A DNA stretch of 64,000 nt. It comes from Gammaproteobacteria bacterium (GTDB taxonomy: Bacteria > Pseudomonadota > Gammaproteobacteria > Burkholderiales > Rhodocyclaceae). The DNA is taken from NCBI GenBank assembly GCA_018825305.1, contig JAHJEO010000011.1, positions 1-64,000 of the forward strand, given 5' to 3'. A program made the position numbers and the translations under genes. Below the pieces are notes generated by a model. The model worked only from the letters and a program-made list of their open reading frames with translations. It was not told the origin of the DNA and ran no database searches. Below are positions 25,412 through 33,449 of the stretch, in pieces (position 1 is the stretch's first letter; each line of letters opens with the position of its first letter).

Positions 25412-27043
25412 GTGAGGTCGTTCCTCGGCAGCCTTCTGCTCCTACTGCTCGCCGCTGCCGTCCTTGCCTTCGGCATCTGGGCCCCCACTGGCCTCACTGG
25501 CAAGGACGAATACCTGCTCGGCCTGCGCATCCCGCTGGAGATGATGGAACGCGACGCCTGGTGGATTCCCTTCATCGACGGCGAGCCGCGCCTGAAAAAG
25601 CCGCCCTTCATCTACTGGCTCGGCCGCGCCAGCTTTGAAACTTTCGGCCCCTCGCTCGCCGCCGGCCGCGCCATCACCGTGGCATTTTCCCTGCTGCTGA
25701 TCGGCTGCGCCGCATGGGCCGCGCGCCGGCTTTCCGGCAATTTCTCCAGCCCCTTCGCCAGCGACGGACTGGCCGGCCTGCTCAGCGCCGGCGTGCTGCT
25801 CGGCATGAGCGGCATGGCCTCGGAATCGCGCCGACTGATGCTCGACATGCCGGTCGCGGCGCTCGCCACCGCTGCCTTCTGCCTCTACTGGTCGTGGCTG
25901 GAGAAGCCGCGGTGGACCACGTTGCTCGCCGCCGCCGCCCTGCTGTCGGCGGCACTGCTGACCAAAGGCCCGACTGCCCTGGTGGTCTTCGGCGCCGGCG
26001 CGGCCGCGTTGCTGCTGGCCCGGCGTGAGCTGTGGCAGCCGCTGCTGGCGCGGCTGCCACAGCAGATCGCCTTCGCCGTCGCCGCACTGGCGCTGCCGGC
26101 CTACTGGTATGCCGATGTGAAGAGCCGATACGGCGCGCAGCTCGCCGCCGCCGCCGAGCACGAACTGGAGGCGCGCGGACTCTGGAACCTGTCGCCCGAC
26201 GCCGCCATCGGCATCGTCACGCTGGCGCTGCCGTGGAGCTTTGTCGCCCTGCACGCCCTGTGGTCGCGGCGGCGCGAACCCTGCACCCGCTTTCTCGTCC
26301 TGTGGCTGGTGCTTTCCCTGCTCCCCTTCTTCTTCATCCACGTCTTCGACCGCTACCTGATTGGCGCGCTGGTGCCGCTGGCCGTAGCCACAGGCCTTGC
26401 CCTGCAGTCCGGCACGCCGCCGGCATGGGCGCGACGACTCGGCAGCTTGCTCCCGGCCCTGCTCGCCGCCGTGCTGTGCCTGCTGCTGTGGCGCTGGGAC
26501 AGGGACATGGGGGGCGGCTGGTGGGCGCTGGCGCCGGCGCTCGGCTATTTCCTCTGGGCCTGGTGGCGTGCCAACGCCTCCGCGCCGGCGCTCATCATTT
26601 CCGCCGCCCTGCTATGGAGCGCCGGCTGGGGCGTCGCCTTCCCCGCGCTCGGCGTCAATGCCGTGCCGCAGGCCGTGGTGGATATGGCGATTCGACAAGC
26701 ACAGCGTCCGGTCGTCCTCTTCATGGGCCCGCAGCCGGCCTTGCTGCCGGCGCTCGCCGGCCGCGCGCTGCGCCAGACCAGCAAGCTGACTGCGGCCGAT
26801 GTCGCGCCAGGCACGCTGATCGGCGTGCGCGACGAGGACGTCGCCGCGCTGACCGCACAGGCGCAGCTGCTCGGCGTCCCGCTGGCGCCGACTTATCACT
26901 ACGAGGTGCTCACCTCAGCCGGCTCCGGCATCCGCTTCGCCAAACAAGGCGCCAGCCTCGCCGACTGGAAGGCAGCCTGGGCCACTGCCTCGCCGGCGCC
27001 CCTGGAATCGACGATCCGCCTGTTCGAGGCCGGGCGGCCATGA
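25412..27043 (+). CDS. Second ArnT-like GT-C glycosyltransferase
   Basis: A 543-residue membrane protein of the PMT_2/ArnT family, taken from GTG 25412 because upstream codons lie in the dispersed repeat. The first periplasmic loop reads LTGKDEYLLGLRIPLEMM, with the catalytic Asp-Glu shifted relative to arnT, and then RLKKPPFIYWLG. About 10-11 helices and a C-terminal soluble part follow. Two such transferases in one operon suggest a second acceptor or sugar. Donor and acceptor cannot be read from sequence. Its stop overlaps the next start by 4 bp. Confidence 0.85.
   Translation: MRSFLGSLLLLLLAAAVLAFGIWAPTGLTGKDEYLLGLRIPLEMMERDAWWIPFIDGEPRLKKPPFIYWLGRASFETFGPSLAAGRAITVAFSLLLIGCAAWAARRLSGNFSSPFASDGLAGLLSAGVLLGMSGMASESRRLMLDMPVAALATAAFCLYWSWLEKPRWTTLLAAAALLSAALLTKGPTALVVFGAGAAALLLARRELWQPLLARLPQQIAFAVAALALPAYWYADVKSRYGAQLAAAAEHELEARGLWNLSPDAAIGIVTLALPWSFVALHALWSRRREPCTRFLVLWLVLSLLPFFFIHVFDRYLIGALVPLAVATGLALQSGTPPAWARRLGSLLPALLAAVLCLLLWRWDRDMGGGWWALAPALGYFLWAWWRANASAPALIISAALLWSAGWGVAFPALGVNAVPQAVVDMAIRQAQRPVVLFMGPQPALLPALAGRALRQTSKLTAADVAPGTLIGVRDEDVAALTAQAQLLGVPLAPTYHYEVLTSAGSGIRFAKQGASLADWKAAWATASPAPLESTIRLFEAGRP
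26876..26897 (-). repeat. Dispersed 22-bp motif, copy 2 (degenerate)
   Basis: Minus-strand copy with a few mismatches (CA instead of TG in the centre, AT in the A-run); in the second ArnT-like gene. Confidence 0.5.
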
Positions 27044-28191
27044 CGTCGATCCGGCGCTGGCTGGCGCCGCTGGCGTTCGCGCTAGCCTTGCTCGCGGCGC
27101 TACCGCGCCTGCTGCCGCCCGCCGCGCCGCGTTTCGCCACACCGGCAATCGCCACCGCCGTCACGCCAGAGCCGACTTTTTCCGCACGCCTGCTCGCCAA
27201 CCCACAGCCCAGCGCCCACGCCGCGACGCTGGCGGAACTGCCGGACGGCCGCATCGTCACCGCCTGGTTCGCTGGCAGCCGCGAAGGTGCGCGCGACGTC
27301 GCCATCCTCATGGCGAGCTTCGACGGCCGCACCTGGAGCGAGGCCCGACCCGTCGTCAGCCGCGCGCAGGCCCAGCGCGACAGCGCGCGCCTGGTGCGCA
27401 AGCTCGGCAACCCGGTGCTGGCAACGGATGCAGCCGGCCGGTTGCATCTCTGGTACGTCACCGTCGGCTACGGTGGCTGGGCCGGCAGCGCCATCAATCA
27501 CGCCACATCCAGCGACGGCGGGCAAAGCTGGAACACGGCCACCCGCGTCATCACTTCACCCTTCTGGAATCTTTCGACCCTGGTGCGCACGCCGCCGCTG
27601 CCGCTCGCCGACGGCGGCTGGGGCCTGCCGGCCTATCACGAATTCGCCGCCAAGCGTTCGGAATGGCTGCGCCTCGATGCCGAAGGCCGAGTGATCGACA
27701 AGGCGCGCCTGCCCGGATCGCAGCAGACCTTGCAGCCGGCCGTGGCGGCGCTCGATGCCACGCGGGCGCTGGCCCTGATGCGCGACACCGGCCCCGCCAA
27801 CCGCATCCGCGCCGCGACCACAGGCGATGGCGGCTCTGGCTGGCTGGACGCCGGCGTTACCGCCCTGCCCAACCCCAACGCCTCGGTCGCGCTGCTGCAC
27901 ATCGCGGACGGACGGTTGCTGCTCGCCTACAACCCGCAAACGGCCAATCGCAACAAGCTGGCGCTGGCGCTTTCGAACGACGACGGCAAGCACTGGTCGG
28001 CGCCGCGACTGGTCGAGGATGCCACCGGCGGCGAGGAATTCTCCTACCCGGCGCTGCTGCAGGCGCGCGACGGCACAATCCACCTCGCCTACACCTGGCA
28101 GCGCAAGGCCATCAAGCACCTGGCATTCACGCCGGCATGGCTTGACGACAAGGCATCGCCGGTGGCGACCGTTGTGGAGGCGAAGCCGTGA
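27040..28191 (+). CDS. Sialidase/BNR-repeat-like exported protein
   Basis: A 383-residue protein with an N-terminal signal or anchor (residues about 8-28) and a six-bladed beta-propeller region. Asp-box (BNR) motifs are visible: SSDGGQSW near 159, TGDGGSGW near 263 and SNDDGKHW near 316. The early arginine region LPDGRIVTAWFAGSREG resembles the conserved part of sialidase-like hydrolases. These are features of exo-sialidase-fold proteins, but the family is broad and enzymatic activity is not certain. Coupled by 4-bp overlaps to the upstream ArnT-like and downstream membrane protein genes. Confidence 0.8.
   Translation: MTSIRRWLAPLAFALALLAALPRLLPPAAPRFATPAIATAVTPEPTFSARLLANPQPSAHAATLAELPDGRIVTAWFAGSREGARDVAILMASFDGRTWSEARPVVSRAQAQRDSARLVRKLGNPVLATDAAGRLHLWYVTVGYGGWAGSAINHATSSDGGQSWNTATRVITSPFWNLSTLVRTPPLPLADGGWGLPAYHEFAAKRSEWLRLDAEGRVIDKARLPGSQQTLQPAVAALDATRALALMRDTGPANRIRAATTGDGGSGWLDAGVTALPNPNASVALLHIADGRLLLAYNPQTANRNKLALALSNDDGKHWSAPRLVEDATGGEEFSYPALLQARDGTIHLAYTWQRKAIKHLAFTPAWLDDKASPVATVVEAKP
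27160..27181 (-). repeat. Dispersed 22-bp motif, copy 3
   Basis: Minus-strand copy with two mismatches (GGCT for GGCG, GCGT for GCGG); encodes PEPTF in the sialidase-like gene. Confidence 0.7.
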
Positions 28192-28748
28192 GCACCCAGA
28201 TCGCATGGGGCCTCGCCGCCCAGGCGCTGCTCGTCGCCTGGGTCGTCTGGAAATTCGCGGCCCGAGCGCCGTCCCGCCACCGCCGACTTTTTGCCGTGGC
28301 CGCCGCCGCGCTTGCGCTGATACCGCTCACCGACGGCATCTCGGCGGCGATGGCGCTGCGCGCGCTGTGGGGCGACCCGAGCGTCACCACGCTGCAACTG
28401 CTGGCGCTGGCGCTGGCCGGCCGCCCCGCCGGCATCGGCCGCGCGCCGGCCGCCGCGCTGGCCCTGTTCGGCATCGCTTTCTACGCGATGGCGCTGGGAC
28501 TAGGCGACTTCGACCCCTACCGACTCGGTTACCCCGGCTTTCCGGCCATCGCCCTCGCCGGCGTGCTGGGTGCCGCGGCACTCGTCGCCTGGCGGCGCGG
28601 CCAGCCGCTCTACCTGTGGCTGCTGGCGGTCGACCTCGCCGTCCTCGCTCTCGGCCTGCCCGAATCGGGCAACCTCTGGGACGTCCTGTTCGATCCGCTG
28701 CTGGTCGGCGCCGCCCTGTTCGCGGCGATTCGCCCGTCGCGCCGATGA
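28188..28748 (+). CDS. Hypothetical membrane protein
   Basis: A 186-residue protein from GTG 28188 with about five hydrophobic helices, ending IRPSRR. No motif recognised. It overlaps the sialidase-like gene and the radical SAM gene by 4 bp each, so it belongs to the same translationally coupled run. A copy of the 22-bp dispersed motif encodes its SRHRRLF segment. Confidence 0.7.
   Translation: MSTQIAWGLAAQALLVAWVVWKFAARAPSRHRRLFAVAAAALALIPLTDGISAAMALRALWGDPSVTTLQLLALALAGRPAGIGRAPAAALALFGIAFYAMALGLGDFDPYRLGYPGFPAIALAGVLGAAALVAWRRGQPLYLWLLAVDLAVLALGLPESGNLWDVLFDPLLVGAALFAAIRPSRR
28271..28292 (-). repeat. Dispersed 22-bp motif, copy 4
   Basis: Exact match to consensus with G/G at the variable positions, minus strand, in the 28188-28748 gene. 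Confidence 0.8.
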
Positions 28749-30670
28749 TTGCCAGCGCAAGCCAGGGCGTGCGCGTGCTGTCCGTCATCCCACCGATGAC
28801 GCAGCTCAACACGCCCTATCCGGCGACGGCCTACCTCACCGGCTTCCTGCGGTCGCGCGGCGTCGCCGCCAAGCAGGAGGACCTCGCCCTCGCCCTCGTG
28901 CTGCGGCTGTTTTCGCCCGACGGACTGCGGCAGATTCGCGAGTGCATCGCGGCGCTACCGAAAGAGCGGCGCACGCCGCTACTAAAGAACTTCGAGCGCC
29001 AGTTCGAGCGCTACGTCGCCACCATCGAACCGGCGATCGCGCTGCTCCAGGGGCGCGACCCGACCATCGCCCATCGCATCTGCGGCCGCGATTTCCTGCC
29101 GGAGGGGCCGCGCTTCCGGTCGCTCGACGCCTACGTCGATCCCGACCACGACGACGGCGGCGACCCACTGGCCTGGGCCTTCGGCGTGCTCGGCGTGCAA
29201 GACCGCGCCCGCCATTTCGCCACGCTTTATCTCAACGACATCGCCGACGTGCTGCGCGAAGCCGTCGATCCGCGCTTCGAATTCGTGCGCTACGCCGAGT
29301 CGCTGGCGCAAAGCCAGCCCACCTTCGAGCCGCTGGCGGCAGCCCTTGCCGCGCCCGAGACGCTGGTCGATCGCAGCCTGCGCGAACTGACGCTGGCCGC
29401 CATTGCGAAGCATTCGCCGCATGTCGTGCTGGTGTCCACACCCTTCCCCGGCTGCGTCTATGGCGCCTTCCGCATCGCCCAGGCCATCAAGGCACACGAT
29501 CCGGCCATCGTCACCGTCCTCGGCGGCGGCTTCGTCAATACCGAATTGCGCGAACTGTCGGAGCCGCGGGTCTTCGACCACTTCGACTACGTCACCCTCG
29601 ACGACGGCGAGCGGCCCATCCTGGCGCTGCTCGAACACCTCGCCGGCGAGCGGCCGCGCGAGCGCCTGCTGCGCACCTTCGTGCGCGAGGCGGCCGGCAC
29701 GGTGCGCTACATCGACGCCGGAGAACCGGACGTGCCCTTCGCCGAGGTCGGCACCCCGACCTGGGACGGCCTGCCGCTCGACCGCTACCTGTCGGTGCTG
29801 GACATGCTCAACCCCATGCACCGGCTGTGGTCCGACGGCCGCTGGAACAAGCTCACCGTCGCCCACGGCTGCTACTGGAAGAAATGCAGCTTCTGCGACG
29901 TCTCGCTCGACTACATCTCGCGCTACGACACCGTCGCCGCCGTCACCCTGGCCGACCGCATCGAGGCCGTCATCAATGAGACCGGGCAGAGCGGATTCCA
30001 TTTCGTCGATGAGGCCGCCCCGCCCAAGGCGCTCGCCGCGCTGGCCGACGAACTGCACAAACGCAACCGCGCGATCTCCTGGTGGGGCAACATCCGCTTC
30101 GAGAAATCCTTCACCCCCGAGCTCTGCCAGCGGCTCGCCGACAGCGGCTGCATCGCGATTTCCGGCGGCCTCGAGGTCGCCTCCGACCGCCTGCTCAAGC
30201 TGATGCAGAAGGGCGTCTCGGTCGAACAGGTCGCGCGCGTCACCCGCGCCTTCACCGACGCCGGCATCCTCGTCCATGCCTACCTGATGTACGGCTTCCC
30301 GACGCAGACCGTGCAGGACACCGTCGATGCCCTCGAATACGTGCGCCAGCTGTTCGAGGCCGGCTGCATCCAGTCCGGCTACTTCCACCGCTTCGTCTGC
30401 ACCGTGCATTCGCCGGTCGGACTGCACCCCGAGAACTACGGCGTCACGCTCAAGCCGCTGCCAAAGATCACCTTCGCCAAGAACGACGTCGGCTTCATCG
30501 ATCCGACCGGCGTCGACCACGCCGCCCTCGGCATAGCGCTCAACAAGGCGCTCTACAACTACATGCACGGCATCGGCCTCGATGCCGACGTGCGCAGCTG
30601 GTTCGGCGCCAAGGTGCCGCGCAGCCGCGTGCCGCGCCATTTCATCGAACGCGCCCTGGCGCATGCCTGA
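28745..30670 (+). CDS. B12-binding-domain radical SAM protein
   Basis: A 641-residue protein from ATG 28745. Residues about 10-330 resemble a cobalamin-binding-type Rossmann domain (SPHVVLVSTPFPGCVYGAF, VTVLGGGFVNTE), though the classical DxHxxG is not clear. The radical SAM core follows, with the cluster motif HGCYWKKCSFCDVS near residue 375. The spacing is C-x4-C-x2-C instead of the common C-x3-C-x2-C. Later core elements are FHFVDEAAP, ISGGLEVASDRLLKLMQKG and HAYLMYGFPTQT. Such enzymes often methylate or rearrange unreactive carbon. As the last gene of the coupled operon it may modify a lipid or sugar. Substrate unknown. Confidence 0.85.
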   Translation: MIASASQGVRVLSVIPPMTQLNTPYPATAYLTGFLRSRGVAAKQEDLALALVLRLFSPDGLRQIRECIAALPKERRTPLLKNFERQFERYVATIEPAIALLQGRDPTIAHRICGRDFLPEGPRFRSLDAYVDPDHDDGGDPLAWAFGVLGVQDRARHFATLYLNDIADVLREAVDPRFEFVRYAESLAQSQPTFEPLAAALAAPETLVDRSLRELTLAAIAKHSPHVVLVSTPFPGCVYGAFRIAQAIKAHDPAIVTVLGGGFVNTELRELSEPRVFDHFDYVTLDDGERPILALLEHLAGERPRERLLRTFVREAAGTVRYIDAGEPDVPFAEVGTPTWDGLPLDRYLSVLDMLNPMHRLWSDGRWNKLTVAHGCYWKKCSFCDVSLDYISRYDTVAAVTLADRIEAVINETGQSGFHFVDEAAPPKALAALADELHKRNRAISWWGNIRFEKSFTPELCQRLADSGCIAISGGLEVASDRLLKLMQKGVSVEQVARVTRAFTDAGILVHAYLMYGFPTQTVQDTVDALEYVRQLFEAGCIQSGYFHRFVCTVHSPVGLHPENYGVTLKPLPKITFAKNDVGFIDPTGVDHAALGIALNKALYNYMHGIGLDADVRSWFGAKVPRSRVPRHFIERALAHA

Positions 30671-31169
30671 AACCATCCCCATGCTCGCACTCGCCGACAT
30701 CGACCTGACCACCGACTCCGCCGCCACGCACTACGTCAAGGACGAGGTGGTCGATGTCGCCTTCGCCACCGCCGCCGGCGAACTGACCAGCCGCGAGGGC
30801 CCCAACCGCTACCAGACCGGCGACGCCCTCATCACCGGCTCGACCGGAGACCGGTGGAGCGTCTCGCGCGACCGCTTCGACGAAAAGTACGAACCACTTC
30901 CACCCCTCCCTGCCGGCGCCGACGGCCCCTACCGCGCCCGCCCCATCCCCGTCCTCGCCAAACAGATGCCAGAGCCCTTCACCATCGCCCGCCGCGCCGG
31001 CGGCGACCTGCTGCGCGGCGAGGCGCAGGACTGGCTGCTGCAATATGCACCGGGGGATTACGGCATCGTCGAGAATGCGCGCTTCGCGCGGGTGTATCGG
31101 CGGCTCGCGACCGATAGCGACATGACCGCCACCAGCGTGCAAAAGATATTGCCCGAGAAGCTGGGGTAG
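30663..31169 (+). CDS. PGDYG-domain protein
   Basis: A 168-residue soluble protein from ATG 30663, overlapping the radical SAM stop by 8 bp. The C-terminal LLQYAPGDYGIVENARFARVYR carries the PGDYG signature of a small family of unknown function. The N-terminal half has KDEVVDVAFATAAGELTSREG, a similar repeat unit. No enzyme motif seen. Confidence 0.75.
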   Translation: MPETIPMLALADIDLTTDSAATHYVKDEVVDVAFATAAGELTSREGPNRYQTGDALITGSTGDRWSVSRDRFDEKYEPLPPLPAGADGPYRARPIPVLAKQMPEPFTIARRAGGDLLRGEAQDWLLQYAPGDYGIVENARFARVYRRLATDSDMTATSVQKILPEKLG

Positions 31170-31179
31170 TATTGTCGTC

Positions 31180-31410
31180 ATGGAATTCCAGATCGTCGGG
31201 GCGGTCACAAGCATCGAAACCATCGCGGAAGGAGCCGGTATTCGCGACTTGGCCATGCTGAGAAAGCGATATGGCCTTGGCAAGTGGCGCAAGAAGAAGG
31301 GCATCGCTGCCGTGCGACTGCCCGACGGCACGACCGCAATGGCGGAAATTCACTGGTACGAAGCCCACGGCATCGGCAAAGTGAAGCTCAAGATAAAGGA
31401 ATGGCTATGA
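31180..31410 (+). CDS. Conserved small basic protein
   Basis: A 76-residue basic protein (MEFQIVGAVTSIETIAEGAG, then RDLAMLRKRYGLGKWRKKKG and an EIHWYEAHGIGKVKLKIKEW end). No known domain recognised, but the composition and codon use look genuine. It overlaps the next small gene by 4 bp, so the two are probably translated together. A basic-acidic coupled pair can suggest a toxin-antitoxin or binding pair, but nothing here proves it. Confidence 0.6.
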   Translation: MEFQIVGAVTSIETIAEGAGIRDLAMLRKRYGLGKWRKKKGIAAVRLPDGTTAMAEIHWYEAHGIGKVKLKIKEWL

Positions 31411-31631
31411 AATTCGTTGTGTGCTTGTCGCGCGAAGGTTTCGGAGAATTTTCTGCGGATGACCTCACGCTCGGACGACTCTATGAGGTGCTCGCGCCAG
31501 CCGACAGCCACGGCATGATCCGGGTTATCGACGATTCCGGCGAAGACTATCTCTACCCGGCAAAGCTTTTCGAGGAAGTCGACGTAAAGGAAGAAACAGC
31601 GACGCGCCTTCATGCTTTTCTTGCGGCGTAG
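31407..31631 (+). CDS. Conserved small acidic protein
   Basis: A 74-residue acidic protein from ATG 31407. The centre, GRLYEVLAPADSHGMIRVIDDSGEDYLYPAKLF, looks like a small SH3-type beta barrel. Translationally coupled to the basic protein upstream. Function unknown. Confidence 0.6.
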   Translation: MKFVVCLSREGFGEFSADDLTLGRLYEVLAPADSHGMIRVIDDSGEDYLYPAKLFEEVDVKEETATRLHAFLAA

Positions 31632-31682
31632 AGAATCGATTCGAGCCTATCCCCATTCAGTCCTTCCAGCGCCCTTTCCGCC

Positions 31683-32198
31683 ATGCCCAGCATCCGAAGC
31701 ATCATCGACGAATGCGATAAGGAACTGCAAACGCTGGCCGACATGATCCGCCGCGGCAATGGCGACGCGGCGCTCGATCGCGCCATGGAAGGCACAGCGG
31801 GACCGAATGCCGATGCCGACTGCTGGGCGACACGCGCCTTCGTCGAAGACCTGCTCGAAATGTTCGATGCCGCGGACATGAGCATTAGCAAGGCCATGTC
31901 CCTGGACTCGTCGGCCGGCCTTCGCTTCAAGCGCGCCAGCATTCGCCTCAAGGCGGGCCATACTGCCCGTGCGCTCGAAGACGCACTCGCCGTCATCGCC
32001 AGCGGCGATACGTTCTACCGCGATGAAGCCCTGCTACTCGCCGCCGAGGCCCGTCGGCGGCTGGACTGCTGGGAAGAAGCAATGAGGGATTGCGATGCCC
32101 TCCCCGAAAGTGCCGAGGTCTGGAGCGGCGGCCTCATCGCCGCTCGCGAGATTCGCTCGCAGTGCAGCCGCATGCTCGCGCAGCAGAAAGCGGCGTAA
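31683..32198 (+). CDS. TPR-like hypothetical protein
   Basis: A 171-residue all-helical protein with two to three degenerate tetratricopeptide-like units (ADADCWATRAFVEDLLEMFD, SSAGLRFKRASIRLKAGHTA, TFYRDEALLLAAEARRRLDC). These suggest protein-protein contact. No family named. It lies in a run of small uncharacterised genes between the arn operon and the integron cassette. Confidence 0.55.
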   Translation: MPSIRSIIDECDKELQTLADMIRRGNGDAALDRAMEGTAGPNADADCWATRAFVEDLLEMFDAADMSISKAMSLDSSAGLRFKRASIRLKAGHTARALEDALAVIASGDTFYRDEALLLAAEARRRLDCWEEAMRDCDALPESAEVWSGGLIAAREIRSQCSRMLAQQKAA

Positions 32199-32204
32199 GT
32201 CATC

Positions 32205-32576
32205 GTGGCCATCCCCTCGACGCCCAAGCGGAACACCAAGGAAACCTCCCCTCCGGCGCATGAGCTCGCAGCGGATTTCCATGTTCCGGAAAGCGCCATT
32301 TATTGGGAAGGTGTGCGACCCATTGATAGCAGGCTGGTCGAGCGAATGCGCGCGCTGACCGATGGCATCCCGGTCGATCTCGAATCCGCCCTCGATCCTG
32401 CCGACGAATATGGCATGGCACTCTCCTGGAAAAGTCGGCGCTGGCGGCACGGCGACAATCGGTTACGGATATTCGTGGCCTGTCCCCTTTTAGCTCCGGG
32501 AAACAAATATCCAGATATGGAGAGAGATTGCCACATCTGGATATCCTCGACGATGGACATTTACGTTAGAGGCTAA
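32205..32576 (+). CDS. Hypothetical protein, 3' end altered by cassette insertion
   Basis: A 123-codon frame from GTG 32205. No family recognised; the segment DSRLVERMRALTDGIPVDLE is helical. Its last three codons and stop come from the integron cassette that begins at 32566, so the original C-terminus has probably been replaced. A copy of the 22-bp dispersed motif lies inside at 32430. It may be a real truncated gene or a decayed one. Confidence 0.35.
   Translation: MAIPSTPKRNTKETSPPAHELAADFHVPESAIYWEGVRPIDSRLVERMRALTDGIPVDLESALDPADEYGMALSWKSRRWRHGDNRLRIFVACPLLAPGNKYPDMERDCHIWISSTMDIYVRG
32430..32450 (+). repeat. Dispersed 22-bp motif, copy 5
   Basis: Match lacking one leading A, with C and C at variable positions; in the frame at 32205-32576. 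Confidence 0.8.
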
Positions 32577-33408
32577 AGATCTCGTGTCGCATATCCCTCT
32601 CCCTTTTCTGAGTTTCGCTGCTGACATCTTGGCCGATACCAGTCGCGGTTTGAGCGGAAACGAAGTTGTGAAAGCCTTTAACGCTTACGCTGTCGAGTAC
32701 AACATCAATATCCCTCATGCGGCGTATCCGTTTGAGGCCCCAAACAAGCGAACTGCGCTGCTAGAAAACCTGAAGTGTTTCCCTCCCCCTCTTCAGTTCA
32801 AGATCATTAGAGAGTTGTGTGATCACCGAACGTTCTCCACCAAGCAATACGACGAGCTGAAATCGCTAAAGGTAAAACTAGTCTCCCAATTCGCCCACCT
32901 CGCACCAAAAGACGAATTTTCTAAGCTTAACGAGACACTCACCGAAGAAACGCGTCACTGGCTCGACAGTTTCCCTAATGCACTAGAGTTGTACTTGCAG
33001 GCAATTCACAAATACAAACACGGAATCTTTAGCAGAAACCTGCTTGATGATCTCCGACTCAGCTTGGAGCTATTGCTGAAAAGCGTTTTTAAGAACGATA
33101 AGTCTCTTGAAAATCAGCTCGGCCATGTCGGTAGTTTCGTCAGTGACGCCGGTGGTTCGAAAGAGTTCTCGAACATGTTCTCGAAGCTGATCGACTACTA
33201 CGCGAAATACCAAAACACATACATCAAACACGACGACGCTGTGGTGGAGGAAGAAATTGAGTTCGTGTTCGAAATCTCATCATCTTTTATGCGCCACATA
33301 ATTCGGCTCCATGCAAAATCGCCAAGCCTCTAACATGGCGCTCAACCTCGCTCACTTCGGTCACTGGACGCTACGCGATAAGACCGTGCAGCGCCGGTGA
33401 CTTATACG
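32566..33408 (+). mobile_element. Solitary integron gene cassette
   Basis: The 843-bp segment begins with TTAGAGG after a G at 32565 (GTTAGAG, R'-type core) and ends at the G of ACG at 33408, inside an attC site. The R'' box of that attC, CTCTAAC, is the exact reverse complement of GTTAGAG at the left boundary, as expected if both derive from one circular cassette. It contains one gene whose stop codon lies in R''. Base composition is visibly richer in A+T than its neighbours. No integron integrase or further cassette is in the window. Confidence 0.75.
32584..33333 (+). CDS. Cassette-borne protein, possibly HEPN-like
   Basis: A 249-residue, all-helical protein from GTG 32584, only 18 bp inside the cassette. 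The C-terminal part contains LLDDLRLSLELLLKSVF, ENQLGHVGSF and YAKYQNTYIKHDD. This recalls HEPN/AbiJ-type helical domains of defence proteins, where an R...N...KH arrangement is common. I cannot confirm the family. AT-richer codon use than neighbours indicates recent transfer. TAA 33331-33333 lies within the attC R'' box. Candidate phage-defence or toxin-like gene. Confidence 0.65.
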   Translation: MSHIPLPFLSFAADILADTSRGLSGNEVVKAFNAYAVEYNINIPHAAYPFEAPNKRTALLENLKCFPPPLQFKIIRELCDHRTFSTKQYDELKSLKVKLVSQFAHLAPKDEFSKLNETLTEETRHWLDSFPNALELYLQAIHKYKHGIFSRNLLDDLRLSLELLLKSVFKNDKSLENQLGHVGSFVSDAGGSKEFSNMFSKLIDYYAKYQNTYIKHDDAVVEEEIEFVFEISSSFMRHIIRLHAKSPSL

Positions 33409-33414
33409 TTGTCC
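33328..33414 (+). other. attC recombination site of integron cassette
   Basis: Order of boxes: R'' CTCTAAC (33328-33334), 7-nt spacer, L'' TCAACC (33342-33347), variable central part, L' GGTGA (33396-33400), 7-nt spacer, then G/TT (33408-33410). L'' pairs with L' except for one extra A, the expected extrahelical base. The two spacers are equal. The R' half after the crossover (TTGTCC) belongs to downstream DNA, while the cassette's own R' half (TTAGAG) sits at 32566. Confidence 0.75.
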
Positions 33415-33449
33415 ACCCCGCACCACCCCGACCCCCTGACCGCAACAGC

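Noticed and set aside
25412-27043. Second ArnT as a simple tandem duplication of arnT
   Set aside because: The two proteins share only family-level features; the first loop and C-terminal part differ, so a recent duplication is unlikely.
27827-30670. A single very long protein of 947 residues including the radical SAM region
   Set aside because: The first part is an out-of-frame reading of the sialidase-like and membrane protein genes; the real radical SAM start is ATG 28745 with a 4-bp overlap.
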